Shown here: positions 36,784-46,882 of the stretch, in pieces
Layout of the letters: each line of letters begins with the position of its first letter
Numbering within the stretch: position 1 is the stretch's first letter
Source of the DNA: Aedes albopictus
Lineage: Eukaryota; Arthropoda; Insecta; Diptera; Culicidae
Assembly: GCF_035046485.1 (NCBI RefSeq)
Contig: NC_085136.1
Span: 75,037,734 to 75,101,733, forward strand
Direction: 5' to 3'
Length of the DNA stretch: 64,000 bases
Translations under genes and position numbers: made by a program
Notes under the pieces: generated by a model
What the model saw: the letters and a program-made list of their open reading frames with translations, nothing else
Databases searched by the model: none
What the model was told of the DNA's origin: nothing

Positions 36784-37013
36784 CACACTTGGAAAAAATC
36801 ACCGACTTCGGTAATTTTTTTACCGAAATCTCAACCGTTAAGTTTTTTACCGGAAAAATTCGGTGACGTTTACCGAACTTCGTTAAATTTTGACAGATAA
36901 ACGATAACATTTTACCGAAATTTGGTAATTTTTACAGGATTTCGGTAAAAAACCATTACCGATCGCTCAGCTGTTGAGATTTCGGTAAAAATTACCGAAC
37001 GCGACTAGCGGTG
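36784..37013. mobile_element. MITE (ACCGAAATCTCAACCG family), copy 2, inverted
   Basis: The same family as 36389-36629 but in opposite orientation. Ends are CACACTTGG and CTAGCGGTG, with TA at 36782-36783 and 37014-37015. The two copies are about 150 bases apart. Confidence 0.75.
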
Positions 37014-37024
37014 TACATTTACCG

Positions 37025-37190
37025 CAAAGGCACCTCCCGTTACCATGACAAAATATTCTTGCCCGCATCGGTCGGATTTTCATCCGCCGCAAAGGCATCT
37101 CCCTCTTTTGAGACGAGATATTCTTGCCTGAACCGGTCAAATTTTCATCAACCGTCAGGCATCTCCCTCTTTCGAGGCGAGATGTTTTTT
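37025..37190. repeat. ~60-bp tandem repeat, three imperfect units
   Basis: The phrases AAAGGCATCTCCCTCTTTTG, GAGATATTCTTGCCTGAACC and GGTCAAATTTTCATC recur three times with substitutions. Confidence 0.65.
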
Positions 37191-37389
37191 TAGACCAAAT
37201 CCCAAGGGGTTGGAAACTCTGACACCTTGTGTGAAACACCCATTTCGCACACCAAAAACACCTTTCGACACCTTTCCGACACCTTTCAAATGTGCCACCA
37301 TGATTTTTTTAAATTTTACTGCCAACACGGTTCTGTCGGTGTTTATGTTTATACATTTTCAGACAATGTTTATGAATAACCGTCGCGGT

Positions 37390-38320
37390 CTCCAATTATG
37401 GCTCGTAGTTCGGAATACGGAAGTTCGGATTGCTCGTTACCGGGTACGAGCAGCAGCGAAGGACCAGTTACGTTTACCAAACCGCCGAGTATGGCGGGTC
37501 GACGCAGCTGATGGACAAAATCTACCATGAATTGGATTGCGAAAATCGAAAAGCTGGAGGCAATTCTGTCGGCGGTTAGAATATAATGGGACGACAAGCC
37601 GGCAAGAAGGAGGAACTGGCGGGACGAAAGCCAAAGACCTCTGCATTTGGGTTCTCATTGGGCGGTTCCAACAAACCTTTCCACCATCAGTCACAGCACG
37701 ACGTTATTCTACCACCACCGCAGCAGCTCGGAGCCGATCAAGGAGCCGATTACCAGATGCTTAGCACTGACGACATCGTTCTCGCAAAGAAATGCAGGAT
37801 AAGAACCGGCCAAGACCCAGCAGCAGTTTGGGCAAATACAACGGCCTGAATCGTATGGAGATTGTGATGCAACATCTGGATTAACCACCAGTAGTTAACC
37901 GGTATGGAAGTGATGGTAGAAATGGATGATGAAAACAAACGGAAGACAATCACTCCTCAGAAGCACAGAGTCTACCAGAAGCAACCGCGAGATGGACAAT
38001 ATGATCCTCCGCGCCTCATCATCCGAAACGGAACGGCGGAATGGACCACAACGCCTCCTCTACCAACCCTACTGACGATAAGTCCCGAAGCAGTCCCAGA
38101 AGTCACCGTCAATAGTAACATTAGTGTAATGGTCTATGGAAGCATCTAAACGGCGGTTGTTCGCCGTCCGGCGCCTCTTTCTCCTGTGTCCTGGCCATGA
38201 ACCACGTTCCGAATGATTTGGTCACTGCCGATCAATGACACCAGCAGAGACAAGAATGACCGAGAGTCATTACCGGGTTCAAATAAACCCGATCGGAAAT
38301 TGATAGCTGGTTAGGTTAAA
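37390..38320 (+). pseudogene. broken coding-like block, unrecognised
   Basis: Protein-like phrases appear on the plus strand in shifting frames: SSEYGSSDCSLPGTSSSEGP (from 37402), EYGGSTQLMDKIYHELD (about 37480-37540), KPKTSAFGFSLGGSNKPFHH (about 37630-37690), and RPRPSSSLGKYNGLNRMEIV (about 37808-37870). DPPRLIIRNGTAEW (about 38005-38050) follows. Stops fall between them. The base composition is richer in G+C than its flanks. I cannot assign a family. It may be another piece of the same decayed locus as 35723-36340, although on the opposite strand. Confidence 0.4.
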
Positions 38321-38471
38321 TTTAATTGATCGAAATCCTTGATACTTTTGGAAAAGATCCAGAAACCTTCGAAATCAGCACCGTAACGATCACCGCCCCT
38401 GAATGATCCGAGCCGAGACTAAATAAATCAAGCCAAAATCTCTGGGAAACACCGAATCGATCCAAAACATA

Positions 38472-38729
38472 CAGTAGACGTTCGGTCGGTGCAAACGGTT
38501 TAACAGCAATGCTTTTTAACTGCAAGTCCGGTAACTGCAACTAATTTGCAGTTATCGCACCGCCAAATGTCAGAATGGTGCGCCATGTTAGCCCAAATGA
38601 ACAGTCAGATGAATTTCACGTTCATTCTACGTCAGTTGATGGTTTGTTGACACTGTCAGGTGTTGCAGTTATCGGATTTTCGTTCGCTAAGTGAAACGTA
38701 AATATGTTGCAGTTACCGAACGTCTACTG
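38472..38729. mobile_element. MITE with TA duplication
   Basis: CAGTAGACGTTCGGT at the left pairs with ACCGAACGTCTACTG at the right. TA lies at 38470-38471 and 38730-38731. Sub-terminal AACTGCAA/TTGCAGTT blocks add further symmetry. Confidence 0.78.
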
Positions 38730-38959
38730 TACATAAAAGCCATCAGGAGTCGTCCTGCATCAAGACGACGGAAGTCAAATCACGGCAATCAGTGGCAGAA
38801 TTTATAAACAACTGGACACGCTCGTATCACCGAGGAACGCGATGTGGCTAAGAAACACAAGAGAAAGACACCCGAAAAGTACAATGTGATATGTACAGTG
38901 ATAAGCATAAAATTAAAATAATTTTATAAAATCAATTTAATTTTTCTTTTCTAGTTCAT

Positions 38960-39470
38960 TCCTATTAGAAACCTCCTGTCGGAAGATTTATCTTTTTATT
39001 CTCTTTGCTCTCTTCGTCTTCCTGTATCGATCAATGCCCGCTCGCTGTTCATCGAGTCACTCGGCTGAGATCCGCCCTCTTCCACTTTTTCACCGATTTC
39101 TTCTGCAGTAGCTGGACCACCTGGACCAAGAGCTGGACTGGATCATCGTTTGCCTTCAGTTCATCACACTAGAAACATCATTCCCTTGTCCCTGCCAGAT
39201 CTCGTCACCGTTTGACTCCACAATTACTAACCCATCGACCTCTCTTCCTTCGGATCTTCTACAGGAATGTCATCCAGCACGGCATGCTCGACAACGGTGG
39301 CTAGAGCAGCATCGATGTTTTTGTTCCCTTCTTTGCTCGATTGCTTTTGCGGCGTGGTTTCCTTGGGAGTTCCGTTTAATTTTAAGTTTTGGCGAAGCAT
39401 CCTGATGGACTGGGCAAATGCACTTGCTTCCGAGGGAGTTGAATTTGATTCAAGCTTCTGATCGACAACT
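38960..39470 (-). pseudogene. broken coding-like block, unrecognised
   Basis: The minus strand reads QKLESNSTPSEASAFAQSIR with LKLNGTPKETTPQKQSSKEG and VVEHAVLDDIPVEDPKEERS (about 39220-39462). After a frame change it continues with GGPATAEEIGEKVEEGGSQP and SMNSERALIDTGRRRE near 39000-39120. The low-complexity, polar character suggests a disordered host protein region. Frame breaks argue for a pseudogene or exons of an unannotated gene. No family is recognised. Confidence 0.45.
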
Positions 39471-39730
39471 TTCTATTCCTGAAATAAAAAATTGTTGAAA
39501 AATATCTGATCAATAATGCTTCGTAGAATTAACAGCTTCCCTTACTTACCGGGACCGGAATTCTGCAACATCCGGCAAGGTATAAGGTCGTTTCGGCCGT
39601 TTAGATTGCCCACCAGCGGACCACCGACGATGATCGCAAATTCACATCAAAACAATACAACGATGAAAAAATGCTCAAGTGTTGCCAGTAATTTGTAAAA
39701 AAGTGACGTCTGTCACATTATATTTCAAAA

Positions 39731-39932
39731 ACGTCAAAGCACTGAAAAACACCCAAAAACACCCGATCAGCACACTGCAACACAATCAAGGGTGTCAGAG
39801 TTTCCAACCCCTTGCCAAATCCGTCAAAATAATACTTACTCAAGGGGTTGGAAACTCTGACACCTCAAATTGTGTCGAACGGTGTTCCTCGGGTAATTTT
39901 GAGTGCTTTTGGGTGTTTCTGTGTGTTTGACA
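39731..39932. mobile_element. foldback with GGGGTTGGAAACTCTGACAC arms
   Basis: GGTGTCAGAGTTTCCAACCC at 39791-39810 is inverted at 39842-39864 with a ~28-base loop. Outer AAACACCC and GGGTGTTT blocks extend the symmetry. A single half-copy (AAGGGGTTGGAAACTCTGAC) occurs at 37204, with the same downstream CACC/ACACC-rich text. Confidence 0.7.
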
Positions 39933-39943
39933 GCGACTTTGAC

Positions 39944-40206
39944 ATATCAGGCCAAACATGTCTAAAGGTCCTATCTGCAGAAGAGAGGCTCTCTTTGGTT
40001 TTCCTCTCTTTCGTTAATATCTCAGCTGTTCATTTGAATTATGATTATCTCCTTGCATAAAACGATGGTCAAATCAATTGTCTTTTGATTTGTAATGCAA
40101 AAGTAGTTGAAAAGTGTACCATTACATTGCAATAATTGAAAGAGAAAGTGAATAAAGAGAGCCTCTCAAATGCAGATAGGACCTATTGAAATGTTCGGCC
40201 TGATAT
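39944..40206. mobile_element. foldback element (ATATCAGGCC ends)
   Basis: The left ATATCAGGCCAAACATG and right CATTT/ATGTTCGGCCTGATAT ends are inverted. The inner arms GGTCCTATCTGCAGAAGAGA and its near complement GCAGATAGGACC also pair. Non-coding. Confidence 0.72.
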
Positions 40207-40247
40207 CTCTGCGAGACGTCATTTTTTTGTGTTTTTCCCAAGGGGAA

Positions 40248-40400
40248 CGACATATTTTTTTCTAACCGGAAAATCCGCATTTAATCCTTCCTAACCGTCG
40301 CTAACCGCTGCTATCTGAGCAGCAGTTAGACGCGGTTAACGACGGTTAGCAACGGATAAATGCGGGTTTTTTCAGGTTAGCGAAGGATATGTCATTCCCC
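40248..40400. mobile_element. short hairpin element
   Basis: GGGGAACGACATA at the left pairs with ATATGTCATTCCCC at the right. CTAACCGTCGCTAACCGCTG pairs with CGGTTAACGACGGTTAG-like text around a CTGAGCAG loop. Confidence 0.65.
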
Positions 40401-40777
40401 ATGGTTTTTCCAATATTTCTGGTAACACTGCTGGATTGTTTTGTTTGTCATTGCTTTCAACTGAATACAATCATCTGCTGCTGGATTGGAAGGAAGGAAT
40501 TGTTCACGATTCACCTGTTTCCGGTTGAATCTGGCAAGTTTTGTTGAGCTGAGTCAGCGATCTCGAACTGGTCGGAACGTCGCCAACTTTTACGGAAAAC
40601 AGTTCCAAGATAAAATGGTCATGGGCGATGAACAAGTGGCGAAACGAGGAGGAGAAACCATTCGCGTTCTCCAACAAAGTGAATTCCTCCAGTGCCTTTG
40701 TGGCCATCGTCGTGCAGTGTTCCAGAGGAGAAATCATAGTGGTAAAATTTTTCCGCAATTCGCCATTTTTTCTAATA

Positions 40778-40937
40778 CTTATGACACACATGTGATACAA
40801 GAATCACTGTACAATTGCGCTTGAAATGAGTGTCATACTGAAAATTCTCTCAGTTCAAGTCAGCCTTGTTAAAATTTTCTTGACACTGCGTACCGTTGTA
40901 CAGGAATCACACTCGTATCACATGTCTGTCCGGGGTA
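40778..40937. mobile_element. MITE (CTTATGACACACATGTG family), copy 1
   Basis: The left CTTATGACACACATGTGAT and right ATCACATGTCTGTCCGGGG ends are imperfect inverted repeats. TA lies at 40776-40777 and probably at 40938-40939. About 160 bases match copy 2 at 41881-42043 in the same orientation. Confidence 0.72.
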
Positions 40938-41217
40938 TAAGTGTGTATGGTTTATGTAATGTAAAACAATACAACATAACAAAAGAGAACCATTCCAAAA
41001 CCATGTGATTAAATGTATAGCCAGTTGTGAAATTACAATTAAAAACAATATATTTACGATACATTTTATTGTTTGAAACTATATGCAGCATACAATGTAT
41101 GGTATATTGAAACCCACGTATCAGTATTTCGAACAATTCATTTACAATAAAATGTATGGTTTTGCAAAAAAAATATATATGGAGAAAAATATTTTTTTGT
41201 ATTGTTACGATACTTAA

Positions 41218-41332
41218 CCCTTCAGCGCGCGCGCTGTTGTAAAAAGTACAACACTACCAAAAAACCTCGCTTTTCGTATACAGCGCGAGCGCGGTGCAGT
41301 TTCGGTTGCTTGATGGCGCGCGTCCTGGAGGG
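41218..41332. mobile_element. 115-bp MITE with TTAA duplication (piggyBac-like)
   Basis: CCCTTCAGCGCGCGC at the left pairs with GCGCGCGTCCTGGAGGG at the right. TTAA is present at 41214-41217 and 41333-41336. TTAA target choice is characteristic of piggyBac transposases. The family assignment is inference. Confidence 0.7.
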
Positions 41333-41692
41333 TTAACAACCTGTATAATATATTGTAAAAATCTAATTTACAATTCACTGTATGGTGTCTACATTACATC
41401 TTATTGTTTTTGTATTTTTATTTTTACAGTGGTGTCTATTGTAACAATATGGTTCGAAATAGTACTGTTACAATACAACGTTCGGTTTTTCTACTGTATT
41501 TTTTATTCGGGTAGTGATTTCGAGACATCCACATTCAGCTTTGACAGATATGTACCTAGCATGTTGCGGTGCCGGAACAATGGTTACACTAGCGACAATC
41601 TTTATCTTGTACTATAATATCTTTTAGATTAACCGATTTAACCAAAAATTCCTATCGATCACAATTATTGGAAAACTTTTTTATTGCGCAGT

Positions 41693-42086
41693 TTCCACCC
41701 AACTGGACCCCTTTCGCAGTTAGTATAAGTGCGGGATCGTGAATAAAACTGCGATTTTGCATCGAATCATTTCGGTGTCTTCTGCGCACTTATTCAGCAC
41801 TTTGTAAAGCATAAGTGCGCAGAAGACACCGACACGATTCGATGCAAAATAGCAGTTTTATTCACGATCCCGCACTTATACTTATGACACACATGTGATA
41901 CAAGAATCACTGTACAAATGCGCTTGAAATGAGTGCCATACTGAAAATTCTCTCAGATCAAGTCAGTCTTGTTAGAATTTTCTTGACACTGCGTACCGTT
42001 GTACAGGAATCACACTCGTATCACATGTCTGTCTGGGGTATTATACTAACTGCGAAAGGGGTCCAGTGGGGTGGGAAATGCGCAAT
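41693..42086. mobile_element. foldback element hosting a nested MITE
   Basis: ATTGCGCAGTTTCCACCC at the left pairs with GGGTGGGAAATGCGCAAT at the right. Long arms containing GTGCGGGATCGTGAATAAAA are inverted around about 41790. The right arm is interrupted by the MITE at 41881-42043. The intact left arm shows the pre-insertion sequence. Confidence 0.75.
41881..42043. mobile_element. MITE (CTTATGACACACATGTG family), copy 2, nested
   Basis: Nearly identical to copy 1 at 40778-40937. It splits the right arm of the foldback. TA lies at 41879-41880 and 42044-42045. Joining one TA across the gap reproduces the complement of the left arm. Confidence 0.78.
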
Positions 42087-42289
42087 AATGATTTTAATCC
42101 AGGTTGGGTTTCTCTGTGCCACTGTGTCATACTGAACACACCCCTGCTGCCAATCCGTTAAAAATAAGTCAAATTTGAGTGACCGCGATGCATCGTTCTG
42201 TCAAAACTGATGCACCGAAGGGGTGGCGGTGGCAGAACAGATCGAGTGGGTGGAGGACGACCAGAGCCAAAAAAAAACAGGGAGTGCAT

Positions 42290-42482
42290 CTCGTCTGCGG
42301 TCTGCCTTTTTTGCAGTGAAATTTTAGCGAAAATTCGCGTGAATTTCTAATTTAAAACGCCTGAAATCGTGTTAAAAAGTTGCGTGACGTGTGTTTGCGG
42401 CGTTCGACGGTTTGAGTGCAACGTGAAATTTGTGCCGGAATGGAATAATCGTGATTTTTCTCTTCGTTCGAATTGCCTCAAG
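42290..42482 (+). other. probable 5'UTR first exon of INPP4
   Basis: This segment has the mixed composition of a mosquito leader exon. It ends in GCCTCAAG followed by GTAGGAG, a good donor, with the last exonic base at 42482. It lies about 350 bases before the INPP4 start codon. A matching acceptor could be the TTCCATTGCAG ending at 42620 or the GCTCTGCAG near 42675. The transcription start is not fixed. Confidence 0.45.
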
Positions 42483-42833
42483 GTAGGAGTGAAAAATGGA
42501 AGCAAAATATGGGCTTGTCTGATGGAAGAAAAACTGGTTTACTAGCTAGAGTAGCTAGTTGATCACAATCAGCTGCGACTAAATCTAGTTTAAGGCCCTA
42601 ATGTGTAAATTCCATTGCAGAAAATGCCTGAAATCAGAAAGTGAAAAAGTCGCCAATCGATAATCGCTCTGCAGGAGGTGTTTTTGCTTGCCATCCATCA
42701 AACTGCTACTGCTAGCTGCCGGGAGTGGGGGAAAGGGTGTCCTACTTTCCAAGGGAGGTCTGCAAATCAGCTGCGCCCATCGTAAGGGCGTTTCTTCGTT
42801 GTTACCGCCGGAGGAAAGTGGCTCGCTTGCGAT

Positions 42834-42951
42834 ATGAGATTCAACAAGCAGGAACTGATCTCTTTGGCCACCCAACCGAGTAATAAGTTCGATAAGGAAG
42901 GACCACTGTATTTGACCGAGAAGCAGGAAGGATTCTTCCGGAAAACCGAAG
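42834..42951 (+). CDS. INPP4: INPP4 coding exon 1 (N-terminus, start of PH domain)
   Basis: The ATG at 42834 opens MRFNKQELISLATQPSNK. FDKEGPLYLTEKQEGFFRKT follows, the conserved N-terminus of insect inositol polyphosphate 4-phosphatases leading into the first strands of a PH domain. The exon ends at 42951 before GTAATT with one base carried over (phase 1). This joins the exon at 56896 to give ...KTEVSLEKWCRL, a perfect PH-domain continuation. The family removes the 4-phosphate from phosphatidylinositol 3,4-bisphosphate, acting downstream of PI3-kinase on endosomal and plasma membranes. The following intron is 13.9 kb and full of transposons. The start choice is supported by conservation and by the splice phase. 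Confidence 0.85.
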
Positions 42952-43469
42952 GTAATTGAAGATTTGAAGATTGGACCGTTTCATCATCATTCCTGGTATC
43001 ATCTCATAAGAAGAAACGGTACGCATTCAAAAAGAAATCCTCATCGTAAAAACAAACATTCCAAATCAATCGACGTCATTGTTAGGGTGTTCCGAAAAAA
43101 GTAATATGCGAAAAGTCATGGATGCTCAACATCCAATTGATAAATGATAACATTTTGATTTTTAGATCGGTACCTAAATGATACAAAAAAGTTCGGAATA
43201 TGTGTTCGCCGCAAATTGAACGATTTTCAATTCTGTAATTCATTGGAGGTATTTACTTGATGCTACTACTCGTAGTGGCGAGTCTACGCTAAATGAAACA
43301 TTCACATCCACCGATCTCGGTTCTGGACCAATCGATTTCAGTCGCCCTGAACGTTTAGATTCCTAAGGTTCTCCTCAACTGTAAAAATCGAACGTGTGTG
43401 CGGCCTTCCACAAAGCTACGTATCCAGCCCACCGCAGCCTGCCGTGTTTAATTTGGTTCACTATATTGC

Positions 43470-43545
43470 CCTCACTTGCATAACAGTCCCATATAAATTG
43501 GAAAAACAGCAAAGATGGGACTGTTATGCGAATGCGAGTGGTGGC
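43470..43545. mobile_element. short palindromic MITE, relative of 18785-18893
   Basis: CTTGCATAACAGTCCCAT at the left pairs with ATGGGACTGTTATGCGAAT at the right. The centre AACAGCAAAGATGGGAC is shared with the copy near 18860. Confidence 0.65.
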
Positions 43546-43597
43546 AGTATGACCACCAGCGCAATGATCTGCTTGGTTTTTGTGGTGTTATAAGATA

Positions 43598-43826
43598 TGC
43601 AGAGTAAGCTTAATGATCTTGCCGATCGCTTCTCGGTGACACGTCTTACCATCAACGTCAACAAAACCAAAATTGATATATAATCAAGGTTGAAAGCTTC
43701 CAGTTGGTAGCTAAATGGTGGCCGATGGTGGCACCAAGATCGACATAGATGCATGGTTCAAAAAGACGAAGGCTGCCTTTGCGAGTCTAAGAAAAGTATA
43801 AAAAAACAGTCAGATTAGTCAAACTT
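43598..43826 (+). mobile_element. RTE/JAM-like LINE, RT fragment
   Basis: The plus strand reads LNDLADRFSVTRLTINVNKT and then, in another frame, GGTKIDIDAWF with KTKAAFASLRK. These are RT palm-to-thumb signatures of mosquito RTE/JAM-type LINEs. Frameshifted. A SINE is inserted directly after it at 43837. Confidence 0.7.
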
Positions 43827-44033
43827 GGTTTGTACCTGTGGAGCGGACCTGGTGTGGTGGTTAGAACACAAGACTATCACGCCGAGGACCTGGGATCGAA
43901 TCCCACTCCCGACATACTCACAAAATGTGGGTTCTTCCTTCGGAAGGGAAGTAAAGCGTGGGTCCCGAGATGAACTAACCTAGGGTTAAAAATCTCGTTA
44001 ATACAGACAAAGACAAAGAAGAAGGTTTGTACC
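43827..44033 (+). mobile_element. tRNA-derived SINE with 10-bp target duplication (element 43837-44023)
   Basis: The head contains GTGTGGTGGTTAGAACACA as A box and GGGATCGAATCCCACTCC as B box. The body has GGAAGTAAAGCGTGGGTCCC-like text, and the tail is AAGACAAAGAAGAA. GGTTTGTACC flanks it at 43827-43836 and 44024-44033. It resembles the Feilai-type SINEs of Aedes from memory, but this was not checked. Confidence 0.8.
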
Positions 44034-44400
44034 AGCGGAGAACACTTAACGGCTGCAGGTCTTCATCAATAGATGTCTGCGGTATATACTTCGTGCATGG
44101 TGGCCTCACAATTGGATCTCCAACATGAAGCTCCATCGTCAATGTCATGAAAAGCCGTTGACAACAGAAATTCTGCGCAGGGACGGCAACGATAAGTCTT
44201 GGAGAAATGAGCGAAAACGGTAGGCTGTTTGCAGAGTTTTGTGGCAACAACGACCTGGAGGATCAGGGCTTGCATAAAGACACGTGGGGCTCTCGTGATT
44301 GACATTACTGAAAACCAAATTGACCACATCAAGACAGAACCTTCTTGACATCCGGTATAAACGCTGCGCTGACGTTGCGTCTGCCATCACCTTCTAATCG
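44034..44400 (+). mobile_element. RTE/JAM-like LINE fragments (RT C-terminus, then endonuclease)
   Basis: At about 44055-44190 a plus frame reads RCLRYILRAWWPHNWISN with MKLHRQCHEKPLTTEILRRD, an RTE-type C-terminus. At about 44200-44360 it reads FAEFCGNNDL, HKDTWGSRD and a diverged NQIDH-like stretch, which belong to the AP-endonuclease domain normally at the opposite end of ORF2. The order RT-C then endonuclease indicates rearrangement or two fragments. Confidence 0.6.
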
Positions 44401-44689
44401 GCTAGATTCGACTACGCTTTGCTCGGATCCAGCGGTAGGAGAAAAGACTCAGACGATAATTCAACACACCGTCAAGAATATCTCCTGTGTAGAGCTCCGA
44501 AAGGTAGCAGTGTAGAAGACGGTCATCAAGAATACCTTCGTTGAAACCAGCGAGAATAACCTGGGTTTTGCTGCGCACTCAGCTCGTCAACGGTACTCGG
44601 GACGGACTTCGACTAGGTGTTCGCCCCGGTTATGCGACAGGTAACGTTTACGGCGTTGCGCACAGTTGCCAGTGCAAAGAACAACTAAT

Positions 44690-45018
44690 GAAACATGCAG
44701 ACGGCCTACCTGTACGGCGACCTGGATGAGACGGTCTACATACGGCAACCGCCCGGCTACGAGGTGGTTGACAAGAGCTACGTATGTTTGTTGCAGAAGA
44801 GTCTTTACGGTCTCAAGCAAGCGAGACACATGTAAAACCGGGAATTCGATGGCGTCCTGAAGCTGCTGGGCTTCATGCAATTAGCCAACGATTCGTGCTT
44901 GTACGTTCGACAACGAGGCAACCAGTTTACCTATCTGGTCGTGTATTTAGACGATATGGTCATGGCTTGTCACACCGAAGTACACCGAACTGATGGCAGC
45001 TCTAATCCGCAGCTTTAC
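44690..45018 (+). mobile_element. copia remnant B: RT
   Basis: The plus frame shows [35 protein letters not shown] (then a stop) and YLVVYLDDMVMACHTEVH. The copia RT active box (YLDD) is retained. The frame is cut at 45018 by a MITE, and resumes at 45347. This is one element with the pieces at 45347-45554 and 49404-49960. Confidence 0.85.
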
Positions 45019-45346
45019 CACAGACAAACAGACGTAACTCTTAGAGGAAATTCATCAAAAAGTTTTGCCCAGTGTCATTTTCATGAGCACACTGCCATCT
45101 GTTGGTAGAACCGCGCGCGACACTGTCGGCCATGATGGATTTCGATTTGACGTTTTGCTAACACGCTCACTACTACACAAATTGCCTGTAATTTTCGTTT
45201 GCATCATTCAGCAACGTTTACACTGGAAAACGTCAAAGCGCCTCTGGTGGAACGATCGCGCAAATCAAATGAAATTTGAATTGATCGTTAAATGCATGTG
45301 CCAAGCTGTTTTGAAGAGTGTTACGTCTGTTTGTCTGTGGCTTTAC
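45012..45346. mobile_element. 321-bp MITE with 7-bp duplication GCTTTAC (element 45019-45339)
   Basis: The ends are CACAGACAAACAGACGTAAC and GTTACGTCTGTTTGTCTGTG, perfect inverted repeats. GCTTTAC occurs at 45012-45018 and 45340-45346. It interrupts copia B. A second family member lies at 54289-54541. Confidence 0.9.
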
Positions 45347-45554
45347 GTTGAAATCGCCATATTCGCCATTTCCCGGGCATCCAAGTCCGACACAGCGAGA
45401 AACTGTTGGAGCGTTTTAGGTTGACCGAAGCGAAGTCGTCGAAGATTCCTGTGGACCCTGGCCACCTACAACAAAAGAAGGAAAGTGAGAAACTGCCGAA
45501 CAATCACCAGTATTCAAGCTTAATTGTATGTTTGTTGTACGTGGCAGTGAACAC
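45347..45554 (+). mobile_element. copia remnant B: RT to RNase H linker
   Basis: The plus frame at 45406-45555 reads ERFRLTEAKSSKIPVDPGHL with NNHQYSSLIVCLLYVAVNT, the conserved post-RT region of copia. It is interrupted at 45554 inside the codons for the usual NTRPDI motif, whose remainder appears at 49412. Confidence 0.82.
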
Positions 45555-46882
45555 TAGTATGGGACAAACATCAAATTCTCGCTCCAGTCGACTTTTTAGA
45601 TCCCATTAAGGTCCCATATGAACTGTACAAAATTTCAGCTCAATCGGTGAAACTATAATTTAGCGCAAACAATTCAAAGTTTTCATAGGATTTACTATGG
45701 GAAAAGTTACACTTTCAAACAAAAAATCTTAGAACTCGCCCTTTGTCTCCTTAGTTCAAATCGATCAACGTTTCTTATAGAACAATCATTTATGAAACTT
45801 TCTTTCGAAGACCGCAAAACGATTGGAAACTTGTGGAAAAAGTTATTATGCCTCTCAAGAAAAATCAGAATATGGCGATTATATGCCTCTGGCTTCTGAT
45901 ATTAGCGCGACAGTCACTAATCATAACAGCGTCACCAGTCCATTATATGGGGTTTGACAGCAAGATCACTCATTCCACTGAGCCACTCTTGCCGTTCGTC
46001 ACAAATACATTAAAAAAACATCTGTCACTTCGCGAAACCCACGTGCTTTTGTTTTTGGCGGGAACACTTTTTCTTTTGTTTTGCCTTGCGACTGTCATGC
46101 GGCGGTATGCCTTGCGAGCGTACGACCGCCGCAGGACTCTAATAAAAGATAAGCGCGACAATATTGATTCATTACTGATTAGTGATCTAACGAACGGTTT
46201 TTTGTTTTGTTTTATATTAGCAGCACTGTAGCTGCTGCCTTGACTGCTGCTCTGCCCATAATTGCATAACAGTCACATTCGACAAAAGTAGGCATTGTAC
46301 AAAATAGAGTTTAAAGTTTGCAACATGCGCTAGTATGGAGACGATACGAAATTTCAAAAAAATTTCAATAATTTAAAATTCATCTTTTTGCAATGAAATT
46401 TTCTACAGCTCTTCTTTTATGCTGGACGAATAATTAAAAAATTAATCAGACCAAAATATGATTGATATTACGTTTTGACACCAGTGTGTATTTCCAGTGT
46501 GACTGTTATGCGGTTACATTCATAAATTTTAGCCAATGAGACAAAACGACTTGGTATTTGTTTCACATTTTGCAGAACATACTTAAAAAGTTCATTTGGG
46601 TGGATGAAAGTACTGATGATTGGGAGATGATCCCCGGTATTAACTCAATATTGGCAAAAAATGCAAATGTTACAATTATGCAGTTATGGGCAGTGCTGTT
46701 TCTGGGGGTGGTGATGCCTCCCGTCACCCCATGCAACAACGGCAGCAGCAAGTGCTGCTCATAAAACAAAATAAAAAGCTGTTCGTTGGATCACTAATCG
46801 GTAATAAATCAATAACTTTTTCCACAAGCATCCAATTTTTTTGCGGTCTTCGAAGGAAAGTTTCATAAATAATTGTTCTATA

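Noticed and set aside
45833..46231. 132-codon frame with hydrophobic stretches inside the 3.85-kb TIR element
   Set aside because: It starts within the arm of the element and shows no transposase signature or homology I recognise. Left uncalled, though a diverged element-encoded protein cannot be excluded.
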